Positions 20,654-34,541 of a DNA stretch of 64,000 nt are shown piece by piece; the stretch's first letter is position 1, and every line of letters begins with the position of its first letter. Where the stretch lies: the NCBI GenBank assembly GCA_038496445.1, contig JALMLS010000390.1:50653-114652 (forward strand), read 5' to 3'. The DNA is from Trichosphaerium sp. ATCC 40318. Taxonomy: Eukaryota > Discosea > Flabellinia > Trichosidae. The position numbers and the translations under genes are program-made. The notes beneath the pieces are model-generated. The model saw nothing but the letters and a program-made list of their open reading frames with translations, searched no databases and was not told where the DNA came from.

Positions 20654-23645
20654 TTAAACCTGGTATATGAATGCTCCACTTTCTGGAGGAGTCGCAAACA
20701 AAACTTTCTCAATAGTCTAGCAGTGGTGTCAGCAGAAAGAAGAAAACAAAGGTAAGTTTTTACGTACCTTTAGCGCATCAGGTTTGGATTTTGCGTAGTA
20801 TGCATCACGCACGTGCTTGAAGAATTTTTCTTCAATTCCTTGTGGTATTAAGGAAACAGTACATCCACCTAGATGATTGAATTTATGAGACAACAAACCC
20901 CAGCGAAACAACAAACTAAACAAGAAACTTCCAAAAAGGGACGACTGGGACTTGAACCCAGATTAACACGTTCCAAACGTGCGGTGCTGACCAATTACAC
21001 TATCATCCCTCGCCTTGAATATAAAGGCTCCTTCGATAACGTAGCGCTCAAAAGAAGCGAGAAAAATGGCACAGAATCGCAAAATAAAAAAATTGAAAAA
21101 ACAATTTCAGATGGAACAAAGTCAATCGTTAAAAGCTGGTACATACCCCAACCTGCACCAGTCAAACGTGATCCATAAGCCCCAGCTTCTCTACAGAGAA
21201 AAAACAGTTAATAAACAAAAAAAAGCAATAAAACAGACTCATTACCTGCAAATTTGTGTTAATGTATCTAGTTCAGGACAACTACAATCGTAGTTATCTT
21301 TACAACTAAAATGACTTTGATTCATCAAGTCACCAAGCTTCTTGAGTGTATCCTTCAATTAACATAAGATTTTTGTGGTGAAATAGAAAGAGGAAGGCAG
21401 TCTATTTTGATCTCTGCGAAGATCTTACGGGCAAAATGACTTACACCACTTTTTGAGCCGTTGCATAGGTTTGCGAAATCACGGACTAGCTTAGATTCCA
21501 TATAAACATGAAGTGCTCTTAGATGACAGTTGAACTCTTTTGCTTCTATTTTATCACCAATGTAACTTTTTGTCAGTTCTTCAACCTAATGATTCAATTA
21601 AAACCACTTTTGTAAAAAGTCACTCAGGAAAAAAAAAGAAAAAAATTGGTTGCTCGATTATCAGTCAAGTCAATTTGTTATTATTAAACACCCACAGAGC
21701 CGCTGTAGGTTTTTCGAGGCACACAACGGAGTAATATTTGAGACTGGAATGAACCTGAAAGAATTTGATGATTGTTTTCTTCAAAAATTTCGACGGCGAC
21801 AGGATTCGAACCTGCGAGCCCAAGGGCACTTGATTTCGAATCAAGCCGCTTTAACCAACTGGCTACACCGTCATTGCTTGTATAAACACCATGCCCGGTG
21901 TCAATGCGGCCAGAAAAGACACAAAAAAGCAAAAACAAATAATGAAGAAGTGATTCAAAGTTTAACCTTTTTTGGAAAGTGAAAAAAATTTGTTGAAAAG
22001 AATTTTTTCTTTTGTTGTATTTACTAACCTCTAGTCCCATTTCTTTTGCAATCTCATCTCTGGTATATGCTTCCTTATGTAAGTGTTTCTTTACAAAATC
22101 AACAAGTTGATCTAAAGTATACTCTCCAAGATTCTGTACATCCTTTAAAATCTTGACATTTTTCCATTCTAAGCCAAGTTTTTTTGCAAGCAAAATTGCG
22201 CCAAGACGACACTCTACAACCCTTTCAAAAAAATTAGGCTAAAGATAGACCATAATAACACATCCAAAAGAGGCATACCTCATATTATAACAAGTATCAG
22301 CTGATAGATACTTGTAAGAGTCGACTAAACTGTTTGCAACGAAAAAAACAGCTCTAAACAATGACATCAGAATGTTGAAAAAAACTTTGTCACGTGGACT
22401 TACCCCTCTGGCAATTGTATTTTTTCAGCACGGACTGGATTAAAAAATATACGAGATGCCTGTCCTTTAAGTCCAAGGTATGAAATAGCTTGATCCATTC
22501 CGCCACTCTGAAGGCCAATGTAGTTTTCGCATTTTGCACATAAATCAGCCAACTCAAGCTAAATAAATGTAAATTATAACCAGCTCATGATTTCAGCTTT
22601 CTTCGCTTTATTTACCTTTGTAAAAGGTAATTTATTGGCGTGGGTAGTAGCAAGTGCTGCAGCGCATACAAGAGCACTAGAACTAGATAATCCAGAACCC
22701 TACAAAGTTAGAAAATGAGAAACAACTCAAGTCGTAAATCAAACAATAAAAACAAAAAATAGGAAATACCATTGGTACAGAACCCCAAACAAGCGCTTGA
22801 AAACTCACTTCCTCGCCTGATGCGATGCTTGCTTTTTCCAGAACACCTTTATACCTGAAAAAAAAAAGGAAATGTCAACCGAAGATTAAAGACACTTTTC
22901 TCGCTTCAAACCCACTAGATGAAGCAAAAATAATGGTATTTTAACGTACCCTGCCTTGACGTAATTGCTCCAGCCATGTACAGATGGATCAATGACGAGG
23001 TCAGCTAGTTTTTTAGTAAACGACATGGCATCAAATTTTGGATTGTAATTCGAAACGGAAATGTCAGACGACTCTGGCGTTAAACGAACAGCGAATATGA
23101 CATCGCGATCAATCGCCTACGCAGCGTTATAAAAAGGGACTAGAAACATCCAAAAACGCCATGACGCCACAAAAAATTTTAAATGTCGAAATGTGGCATG
23201 TAATGTGGTAATAAAGCGTTTAAATGTTCGTTTGGTATGAGAAGGTACAAAGAGCAGCATAAAAGAAAACGATCACAAAAGTGTCATTAAAATGATTTAT
23301 CGCTTGTGCAGCGATTGGTGCGCCTTTAAAGAGTTTTGGCGGCAATTATGACGTATTTTGTACCATTGGTAAAACAGGGTATCCACAATAATCTACATGT
23401 TCCCCAATGATGTTTACGCGACCCTTTTTCAGCTTGTTAGTAATTTTGACAGTTACAAAACAACTTACCGGTGCTCTACAGAAAAAATCAGGCTTGTTGC
23501 CATAACAGGACTCAAATTTAGTGCCTAGTTCAGCATAGCGCCTATAAATCAATAAACAAAAGAAAGTGTGAAAGTGGGTCTACTTTTTGGCATGTGCTGA
23601 TGCTACGGGTCCTAAATCCGTGTATACAGGTGGTTTTTCGCTCAT
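20654..23645 (-). CDS. GALK: GHMP-family galactokinase / N-acetylgalactosamine kinase
   Basis: Phosphorylates galactose or N-acetylgalactosamine at C1 with ATP. ATG at 23645 gives [12 protein letters not shown], then RYAELGTKF. The exons show the galactokinase signature [20 protein letters not shown], the ATP-binding stretch [28 protein letters not shown] and the closing motif [18 protein letters not shown], ending [15 protein letters not shown] at 20654. The EHVDYCGY form and the region around the GGMDQ are closer to GALK2-type enzymes than to GALK1 (family knowledge). Two of its introns, 20870-21143 and about 21586-22030, are longer than the rest because each holds a tRNA gene on the same strand. 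It is unlinked to other Leloir genes, though an alpha-galactosidase lies about 10 kb away. Confidence 0.93.
20938..21009 (-). tRNA. tRNA-Pro (anticodon TGG), inside a galactokinase intron
   Basis: The minus strand folds as a cloverleaf of 72 bases. The acceptor stem GGGATGA pairs with TCGTCCC, the D arm is TAGTGTAATTGGTCAGCA, the anticodon stem GCACG pairs with CGTGT around loop TTTGGAA (anticodon TGG), and the T arm is CTGGGTTCAAGTCCCAG. No tRNA intron. It has intact A and B boxes, so it is probably transcribed by RNA polymerase III within a polymerase II gene of the same direction. Confidence 0.93.
21792..21872 (-). tRNA. tRNA-Ser (anticodon CGA), inside a galactokinase intron
   Basis: On the minus strand the acceptor stem GACGGTG pairs with CGCCGTC. 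The anticodon stem CTTGA pairs with TCAAG around loop TTCGAAA, giving anticodon CGA. A long variable arm (TGCCCTTGGGCTCGCA) marks a class II serine tRNA, and the T arm carries GGTTCGAATCC. It is 81 bases long, has no intron of its own and lies in the intron between the exon ending near 22031 and the one starting near 21585. Confidence 0.93.
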
Positions 23646-24015
23646 TGTCACAAATATGCCACTTGTGTCCAAAATACATTTTCAACTACGTTCTCGGCAA
23701 CCCAAATGGTTATTTTCTTATGTGCACTAAACAACCATCACTTTTCAGTTTTACCGGTTCCTCTTTGCAAAAACTACAAATAGTATTTGTTGGAGTTTTT
23801 TGGACACACAAGTCGTCTACTAACTAGGAGTTTTTACCAAAAGCCTCTTGGTCATTTTCTAAAACAAAAACAGAACTAGAACAACAGCAAATTGTTTTAA
23901 TTTAATTTAATGGTAACAATAGAGTTGAGGGCGCTTGCATCTTTCAAAGATTCCTATTTTACAGCGTCGAGCAAACTATCCCGTTGGGGCTTTGAGGAGG
24001 AGACGTCAGGGTGCT
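23646..24015. other. Spacer between galactokinase and Rac genes
   Basis: Contains the galactokinase promoter and the Rac 3' UTR. A short plus-strand frame at 23594-23827 has no recognisable product. Nothing else seen. Confidence 0.5.
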
Positions 24016-26159
<2,144 letters not shown>

Positions 26160-27234
26160 TTACATAGTTTTCGCAACCTGTAACCAGTAAGTAAAGTGAA
26201 ATTATATATTGTTGTAATAGTTTTACCTTTCTGTATTCTGTCATCTTTGTGCTAGGGCATTGCATCATTTCCCAACTGATTGGAATCATTGTACTTCCGC
26301 CAACACTTTTGGCAAATATTACACCGTATGTGTTTTGTGCTGTTGATAGGTAGTACCCAGATCTTGAATCTTTTCAATATGTTAATATAGTACTAATTGG
26401 CCCATATTGAGTTTTCGATTAACTTACCTCCAAGAGATACAACTTGAGCTCTAATAATGTCACCAGGTCTGAAACATTTGTACATTTCTACTTGATCTGT
26501 TTTTGTCAGTCGTACGTCATTAACACGCACAACGCCTTGGTTCAAATCAGTGACAGTCGTTTATTGTGAGTGCATTGATAATGGAATCAAAAAAGCGACA
26601 TGTACAAAAAAAACCCACAAAAAGATTTCATTTAATTTGTTTTGTGGTACAGTGACGTACCTGGGAAAGGTGATGGTAGTGCTTTATCATGCACAGATAA
26701 TATATGTACATTTGCGCGCATTGTATTGACCATAGTGACCTATAGGAATGCTTACAAGGAGAACGAAGAGGCTGGCTTTTTTTTTTGCATACCCTAGCAA
26801 TTACTATGCTGCCTTGTGTTGGTACTACTGTCTCTTTTGCGGCGGCTTGAATAACTGCTATGACAGGTTTGTCCTATGAGTGTTAGAGGCTGCGCACGAA
26901 TTGCTCTACGCGATATTGTGTGCTATGGAGTGGCGTAGAATGTTCGTTGATTGTGTTTACACAGTGACATGCTAAACAAAAAGCGTACTTTGTCTGTGAC
27001 GGCATCAGTTATTGTTACAAAACCAACTAGGACGCTATGAGCACTTATTGAACGCGTTTTTATGTACCTAAACACGAGAAAATTTTGCCATCGCGTTTAT
27101 ACGTTCCTAGGCGCAATTTAGGGACCGTCGCGGATAATTATCGATGTTTTACCTTCACCTGCGAAAAATTTATCTGCGGTCTTTGCTACACAGGTCCCAG
27201 GAACTACGGCACCTGTTTGTGTTTCTTTTTCCAT
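26160..27234 (-). CDS. CSL4: Exosome RNA-binding cap subunit CSL4 (EXOSC1)
   Basis: CSL4 caps the RNA exosome and guides RNA to the core. ATG at 27234 gives MEKETQTGAVVPGTCVAKT. Spliced exons then read IFSCLG, DKPVIAVIQAA, VVPTQGSIVIARV, VNDVRLTKTDQVEMYKCFRP, GDIIRAQVVSLGG, YYLSTAQNTYGVIFAKS and MIPISWEMMQCPSTKMTEYRK. These match the N-terminal barrel, the S1 RNA-binding domain and the C-terminal zinc-ribbon-like part of CSL4, though few zinc cysteines remain. It ends KVAKTM at 26160. It is divergent from the DEAD-box helicase gene, with 156 bases between start codons, so the two may share a promoter. Confidence 0.88.
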
Positions 27235-27390
27235 GCCTAAAATAATGTTATTTTTTCTAGTGCGATTCTTCACAATTCAAACTGCCTGTTAAAACCTGCG
27301 CTTAATGCTTTGGGTTGTGTAGCCTTATTTAAACTTATTACAGAGCACCTGAGTTTACATTAGTACCAGGGCCATGATTTTGGCGAGAGG

Positions 27391-30300
27391 ATGCGTAGTT
27401 CCCAAGCTCACTGCCAAAAAATACCGTACAAGCGTATTTTTATCAATCCAGACTGATGTAGCGTAGATAACCGAACATCGTCCGTTCAGCGTGTCACTGC
27501 GCTCACGCCAACGCGTGTATTTAACAATACACCCTCCAGATACATCTTTTCAGCTACACGTTATTCTCCTCTTACATCGCATGCTATAAGTGTTAATAAT
27601 ACATTGGCGCTAACGCCATCGCGATTCTTGACAGACAAGTCTACGAACAAGAAGAAAACCAGTAATACAGCCACTAAAAAGACCAAAACTGCTAAAAAAG
27701 GAGGTAAAACCGCTTTGGTGCCGTTGTACTGCATATAACTGCTTACAAAATTTTTCCAAGGTGTCACAAAAAAATCTTCTCTGAAGAGCTCCAAAACAGC
27801 ACTAAAGACTAAAAAGAAAATAATACGAAAAAAGAAACCGCCTACATTAGATTCAAAGAGCAACTCCGAGCCAACTATTACAAGCCTGTCAGATTTCGCA
27901 GAATTATTCCCTATCGATAGAGAGGTACGCCAAAACATCGCTCCACGATATGCTTTATATTACAACAATGTTGTCTTATACTAGCGTTTTCTAAAACGTT
28001 TTTGTAAGTGGTTATGAACGTAAAAAGACTGATAAAATTCTTACTTTTAGGTTGACATTGAAAAAGAATTTCCGGATGAGTTGCCAGATGACATGAAGGA
28101 GGAAGCTGATATGGAACTAGAACAAGCTGAAATGGAGTTAGAAGCTATTAAGAAATTTAAAAAAAGTATTCAAAGGCCGAAATCAGGAGACAAAAAGAAC
28201 TTGGACAATGTTGGTGCAAGCGAGAAAAAAGATGTTTCAAAATCAAAAAATTATAAATCAAGAATTACAGACATACAACGTGAGGAGATAAAGGATGAGC
28301 TTCAGATGGAGTATGAGGCTGCGTTACATGGTGGATTACCTAAGGAAGAGTTTGAAGGACTTGATGATGATGAGGATGATGTCGAAGGCGTAGAGATTGA
28401 CGCAGGTGAAGCCGATGAAGAAGAGTTTGATTTTGCGTTCCCAGAGGACTATGATAATATGGAAGAAGCTGGAGATGGTAGAGACAAAAAAGGCAAAGAT
28501 AATAGGGATGATGGACGTAAAATACCAAGAGCATTTGAGAGAGACGTAAAAGACTTGAACGTTCCTGTCAACGAATTAAATATTCAAAAACTAACAAATG
28601 AGATACTTGATTCAGCAACGTTTGCTGAACTGGGTATAAACCAAGAGGTTGTAAAACACCTCGCAAATGAATTTAATATTGTGGTACCTTTTGGAATTCA
28701 AGTACGTACACATATCGTCATTTCACGTGAGATGACAAGGCGGTTTTTAATTTTTGAAAAAAATTTCTTTTACTTGAGTTATTACATCTCAAATCATCCG
28801 TACCTCCCTATTATTGTACCTTAAGGTACTTAAATATCTTATTTGCCACTATGGTAAAATTGAAGGTATTTCAGTGGTCTACAGGAAATGAAAGCTTGAA
28901 TTTTGACATTCCTATGCGATTTTGCTGATATTTTTCTTTCTATAGAATATGTCTTTACCTACATTATTGGAAGGTAAAAATGCAGTTATTGCTGCTCAAA
29001 CGGGAACAGGAAAAACACTTGGCTATCTTCTTCCTTTGTTTGAAAAGCTTGCAGAAGACAAAACAAAGGCACGTATTAACACTCAATCGTACGTAACTTG
29101 AGCTCATAAAAAGTACAGCGTAAGGGTCAAAGAGCAAGAGCTATTATTGTACAACCAAACAGAGAACTTGTTAATCAATGTGAAGTAAGTGAAACTCCCC
29201 AAAATTATCACGTGTAAGGCTGACTCTTTAAAGGATGTATGTAGAAAATTAATGGAAACAAAGAGGTACTCACGTTTTCGGGTATATTCTATGGCTGGTG
29301 GTATGACGAAACCAAAGCTTGAAAGGCATGAATTAAATATTGGTGTTGATATACTTATTACAACACTGGATCGACTGGTAAATCAATTCGATCAACGTAC
29401 GTTTGCAGCCCGAAAAAATAACAATTGTTTTTCTTTATTAATATTTTTTGACACGCTTTTTTGTTCACAGGTCATTTTGTCTTTGAGCAAACACGTACTT
29501 TTATTCTGGACGAAGCTGATACTCTTTGGGCAACTGAACGTACTTCAGAGCTTACCTCAAAAGTTTTTCAAGAACTTCGACAAGTACGAGCATCCATTTG
29601 ATTTGTGTCAAAACAGCTTTTTTTTGATAGCATTGTTATCTTACATCGTTGATAGGCAGAAGCGGTCAGTAGTACTGCATTGAAGGTCCAACATGTTTTT
29701 GCAAGTGCAACAATAACTAAACCTTTGGCTACAATGATTGAGAAAGAGTTTCCTGTATGCTCTTTTTGTCGTTTTTTATATTGTTAGCACAAATCTAACT
29801 TTCTTTTTAGAAAACTGTTGAATGTATAGCACCAAATGTACATAGAAGTGCACCAAATACGAACCTTAATTTCATATACGGCCATGGACTGAACTTTAAA
29901 GAAGGTACAAGCCATCATAAATAACAACGAACTAGTTTGGTTTTGCTTACCTTTTTTTTCAAAAAGCACTTCTTCCACAGGTTCTACAAGAACACAGAGG
30001 AAAGAGATCTTTAATCTTTGTAAACAGCCTAGACGCTTGCGGAGGTGTAGTTAAACAACTAAAGAACAGAGGTACATACAATACAACAAAGTGTTCCCGA
30101 GTTGACAAAGCTTTCAACAAAGCTTTGGGTGTTTTTTTGTTTTTTTACGAGAATAAATGCCGTTTAGGTTATCCTGTATCTAAAATGCACAGAAAAATGC
30201 CGTACCGTATGAGAGCAAAGGATTTTGAACGGTTTAAAAGTGGTAAGACACAAATAATGGTTGCAACTGATGTTGCATCTCGTGGATTGGATTTTTCAGA

Positions 30301-30799
30301 TGTACCTGTACGTTCGTTCTTATGGTGAACACTAGCCGATAGCAGGTGATTAACACGCTCGGTTTCTTGTAGGTACAACACCTTATCTTGTATGACTTTC
30401 CAAGGAATGCTATTGATTATTTACACCGTATTGGACGTGTTGGAAGAGCAGGTAAGCAGGTTTCTCAGCTTCGCTATTTGTTCTTGCCTGTGTTTTGTCG
30501 TTCTATTTGGTTCGGTACTTACTGTTTTTTAAGGCCTTCAAGCGCATGTAACAGGATTTGTGGGGTTGCGAGATCAGTCAATGGCACACAGAATCAAGAA
30601 TGCGTTTGCAGAAAATAAGAGCTTACAAGAAGTTAAACCGGTTAAAAGCAAGCCTAAGCTCCTTGTGAAGTACGGATTTGACACAAAGTTGTTGTTTTTG
30701 GTCTCATTTTTTTGTCACAGGCCAAAACACGTAAGGATGATACGTCAACAGAAGAGACAAGAACGTAAAGCACGCCAACGGTCAATAGCCAATAAATAA
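27391..30799 (+). CDS. DEAD-box RNA helicase, probably organelle-targeted
   Basis: ATP-dependent RNA helicase. ATG 27391 reaches the main frame through a GTACAA intron and gives an N-terminus rich in Arg, Ser and Thr and almost free of acidic residues (RTSSVQRVTALTPTRVFNN, PSRYIFSATRYS), as expected of a mitochondrial presequence. A Lys-rich and then an acidic linker follow. The core has AAQTGTGKT (motif I), VQPNREL (Ia), LITTLDRL, ILDEADTLW (II), FASATI (III), GKRSLIFVNSL, MVATDVASRGLDFSDV and HRIGRVGRAG (VI). It ends in a basic tail (QERKARQRSIANK). Exons are numerous, with introns of about 50-130 nt. Relatives include DDX28/MRH4-like mitochondrial helicases, but I would not fix the subfamily. 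Confidence 0.92.
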
Positions 30800-31043
30800 A
30801 TGTAAAGTACCACTTTGAGCTTATTTGTCAAGCAAATGTGACGTTTGCCGGTGCTTGCTTTGTTTTGAGTTTTTTTGGGAGTGATTCAGTTTGACCACGA
30901 CAACTTGGTGTTTGAGGTTGAAACGGTTTTTTATATCTCTGTACAGCAGTTTATTTCCTGTGGAGAGGCATAAAATAACAATACAGCGTAACGAGCGCAA
31001 AAACGTCCACAAAAGCGCGTAACAAAATTAGTGGAGTGCTGCC

Positions 31044-32804
31044 ATGGGTGTTTGCAGCTCTAGCCCTCAAACAAAACAGAATCGGAAGATCAATCGAATC
31101 TTGGCAGGAGAGAAAAGAAGGGTAAATGAGGAGGTAAAACTTCTTTTACTAGGTAAGTCTAGTGTGTAGCTGTTTGTTACAACTCATTCTGTCGCGTACA
31201 TGCCTAATACAGTTTAGGACCCGGAGAATCTGGTTAGTGCCCTTTGCACTGTAATACAACACGCTAACCTTAAACGCCAGGAAAGTCTACAATCTTTAAG
31301 CAGATGAAGATCATATCGTCAGACAAGGGTATACAGATGAAGAATTACAAGGTTAGTTTAAACATACCGTACACCAACACCCAAAAATGTCGAAAACACC
31401 AAAAAAAAAAGACCAAAAAAGTTTGGCGTGTTTTACCAACCATTTTTAGGTTACCGCTTCGTTATCTTCTCTAATTGTATAACACAAATGAAGGCTGTAG
31501 TTCAAGCAGCAAAAGACCTTGAAATACCTTTGGAAGAAGAAAATAAGGTATACCTTCCTTTGCTAGGACCTTTAAACTGTCCTTTTTTTTGTACCGCTTT
31601 GACCGCTGTTTCGTTTGTATAGCGACATCCAAAAAAGACTGCTTATAATACTTCCTCTGTTCCCAAAGTTTTTTTTTTTGGTTTTCGTTCTGTGTTCTTA
31701 CGTGTTATCTCTTAGAAAATTGGTGCTTTGATTTCATCACTACCGTCTGGTGGTGACTCTTGGACAGCAGAGATAGGCGTTATTATTGAAAAATTATGGA
31801 CTGATTCTGGCATTCGTAAAGCTTTTGATCAAAGGGATAGATGTTATCAATTGAATGATAGTGCTATGTAGTACGTGGACACCCAAGATTGCTTTTGAAC
31901 GCCTTTCTGCGGTTTTTTTGTTGTTTGTTTTTTTTCTCACTTTTGGTGTAGCTTTTTTGAGCAAATGTCACGTATCCGTGACCCTTCTTATGTACCAAGT
32001 ACAAATGACGTACTTCGTGCTCGTGTGCGTACTACTGGAGTTGAAGAAGCAGAATTTTGTGTAGAGGATTTTGCTTTCCGCATGTTAGATGTTGGTGGGC
32101 AACGTAGTGAGCGCAGGTACAGTGTTTAGTATTTTTAAAGAAAAATCTTGAATAACTATGACGCCTAGCGTGGCAACTTTTTTTCTTTTTTTTCTTTGAC
32201 ACTTACGATTTTTTTTAAGGAAATGGATTCATTGCTTTGACAGTGTTACTGCTGTAATTTTTTGTGTGTCTATGTCTGAATATGATCAGACTCTTAGAGA
32301 AAATGAAGTACAGAACCGTATGAAGGAGTCTTTACAGCTATTTGGAGAAGTGTGTAACAGTGCGTAATTTATTATTTATTTTTGCATTGCTTTTTTGTTG
32401 AAAAAGTACTTTTGTTGTCTTTCTAATTTGTTCGTAAGGTTCTTGGTTCTTTAAGACAGATTTTATTCTATTTATGAATAAAATCGATTTATTCAAAGAG
32501 AAGATTAACCGTGTAGATCTTAAAGTATGTTTCGATAACTATAGTGGTACGTGGATGGTTTACAAGGAGTGTCAACGCTCTTTTTGAAGAATTAAGAATT
32601 TAATTTTTTTTCAAAATAGGTGGCTTAAATTTTGATAAGGCTTCCGCCTTTATAAAGCGTCGCTTCTTAGAAGTGAATCAAGCAAAGCATACGATATACA
32701 CGCACTTTACTTGTGCTATCTCTACAGAGAATGTAGAGTTTGTGTTCAGGTCAGTACGTGAGACAATCATCAAGAAGATTCTCGGACAAGTTGTCGCTTT
32801 TTGA
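31044..32804 (+). CDS. Heterotrimeric G-protein alpha subunit
   Basis: Couples receptors to effectors. ATG 31044 gives MGVCSSS, with Gly-2 for myristoylation and Cys-4 for palmitoylation. Exons encode [16 protein letters not shown] (P-loop), the helical domain, [13 protein letters not shown] (the switch I Arg targeted by cholera toxin in relatives), [19 protein letters not shown] (switch II with catalytic Gln), [11 protein letters not shown] (base recognition) and [19 protein letters not shown]. The last residues are KILGQVVAF; the usual CGLF-type end is changed, and there is no Cys for ADP-ribosylation by pertussis toxin. About eight short introns. All catalytic residues are present. Confidence 0.95.
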
Positions 32805-33127
32805 AAAGAAATATTTTTTTTCAAACAAGCTTGCATGCAACCAAAACAAAAAAAAACCCTCAAAAAATTTTTACGGTGTTTCAACAACCGAGAAAAAAAA
32901 GAAAACACGAAGAAGAAGAAACTAACTCTCCACACCACTACTACCCCAAGAACACTTTAAAAAAAGTGGTGTCTTGCGTGCATTGCACTTGACCTTATTA
33001 TTATATTGCTATTTGCAAGACACTACAACCTCACACCTTGTATATATGATTGTAATTTAACCGAAAACTTGGCTTTAGTTGTATTTTTTTGTACGAAAAT
33101 ATTTTTGTGACATATCAGACAAAAGAG
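32805..33127. other. 3' region of the G-alpha gene
   Basis: A- and T-rich, with long A runs near 32850 and 32890 that create spurious open frames. No gene seen. Confidence 0.5.
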
Positions 33128-33454
33128 TTAGTTAGCTTCTGCGTTTTGTTCAAAACTATTGATCAAACGAAGTGCATTATATGGCTTTAGACCGTGTACA
33201 CGTACAGCCTTAAGATAAGAGCAGCTGTCTTCGTAGGTTTCAGAAGCACACTTTTTGTAATTTCGCTCAGAGCAAGAATTAAGAGAAGATACACTTTACG
33301 TACACGTATAACTTTACGTTCCAATTGGCTCTAGTATCAATATTAATACAAGTTTTCAGCGTCAAAGTGTCCCACTAATCCAAAGAATAGTAAGGTGAAA
33401 CCGAGATCACGTGATACTTTGGATTGAGTAATGTCAGCTTTTTATTGATAACAT
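33128..33454 (-). CDS. Small hypothetical protein with paired cysteines
   Basis: The 3' exon reads NYKKCASETYEDSCSYLKAV then RVHGLKPYNALRLINSF and ends at 33128; it looks like a genuine, amphipathic, coding stretch. Possible upstream exons read LTLKTCINIDTRANWN or LGFTLLFFGLVGHFDAEN, separated by a GTAAAG or GTACGT intron, but I find no ATG in a matching frame. The Cys spacing (C, 8 residues, C) hints at a small helical disulfide protein of the mitochondrial intermembrane space, but that is a guess. Confidence 0.3.
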
Positions 33455-33505
33455 TTTGTGTCAACTACTCGACACTTCTCTTATTTCTTTCCTCCTTTTT
33501 TCGTA

Positions 33506-34333
33506 TTACTCTCCTATAGCTTCTCTGTATGCTTTGAATATATGAAAATGTACAAATGCATCAAAACCCTTGCGTAGCAAGGCTGGTATGATACCTGCAA
33601 AAAAAGCCGCGTAACCTGCTGCTTGGTACATATCTGAACAAAATTGAGAAATACCGAACGCCCCATAACGACCAGCTTGTAATGAGCACATATTAGAGGC
33701 TATAGCATCAAGAGGTACATTTATAACATGAACAGCTACACCAAGAGCCATCATTGCGTTAGGAGAAAGCCACTTTTTTCGAAGTGTCAAATCCAAAAGT
33801 AAAAATTGTATCATCAATGGAATGAATCCAACATAAATATCACTATAGAGGGATCCTGTGATAACAGCTGGTGTGATTAATCTCTCTACTATGCGTACTT
33901 GTATACAACGAGTTGGTGTATATACTAGAGCGCATGCGACGGCTAAAAAGTGTTATTCGTTAGCGGGTTTTTGTTTTATTTGAGTGAAAAGCTCAAAACG
34001 TACATAGGAGTACTCCAAATAGGATTTTAGACTTGATAACGCTTCCTTTAACGTATTTAAACATAATATGTCGTGTAGCCATCTAAATTGAGGTATAAGC
34101 GTTTGTACTTGCGTAAAAAAGCGTACTATAGGGAGTTTAGCGAGTAACGCAGGTACTGTTGCAGTATAGAATCCAAGTATGCCAAACTTGTTAATAATAT
34201 CTCCTAGCGTATCTACAGTGTTCGTATACGCCAGTTGCTGTATTATTTGAGCTGCTTGAAGCGGAATATAAACAAGCTTTGCTGTCAGGTTCGCAAAGAA
34301 AAGCGCAGCGTAGTCTTTCCATTTGGCATCCAT
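33506..34333 (-). CDS. Divergent mitochondrial carrier-like membrane protein
   Basis: Two main exons. The first (ATG 34333) reads LTAKLVYIPLQAAQIIQQ, then GFYTATVPALLAKLPIVRFF. The second reads VYTPTRCIQVRIVERL, MMALGVAVHVINVPLDAIA and YAAFFAGIIPALLRKGFDAF, ending AYREAIGE. The three-fold pattern of a helix with Pro followed by a loop and a G-rich FY(T/A)xxxPALL(R/A)K helix is that of the SLC25 family. The PxD/ExxK/R motifs are worn (PLQ, PTR, PLD), as in MTCH/SLC25A46-type outer-membrane members. The junction near 33945 is uncertain. Transport substrate, if any, unknown. Confidence 0.6.
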
Positions 34334-34541
34334 GACGCAAGATGTGATAACGTTATACGCTTTTGGGAGGAGTGAACTTAAAAACCAACCGACACAACTT
34401 AACCTTATCCTGTTATATAAACCAAGCTCTCACAGTGATGTATAGAGAATAGAGACAAACATGAGCACTTTGCGGGATGAAATACTCCTTGTTAAGTCAA
34501 TATAGAAGTAAAAGAAGGCAAACACTTTCAATCCACTTTCT

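Noticed and set aside
32740-32992. Lys-rich plus-strand frames after the G-alpha stop
   Set aside because: They come from A-rich 3' UTR sequence and lack splice or start support.
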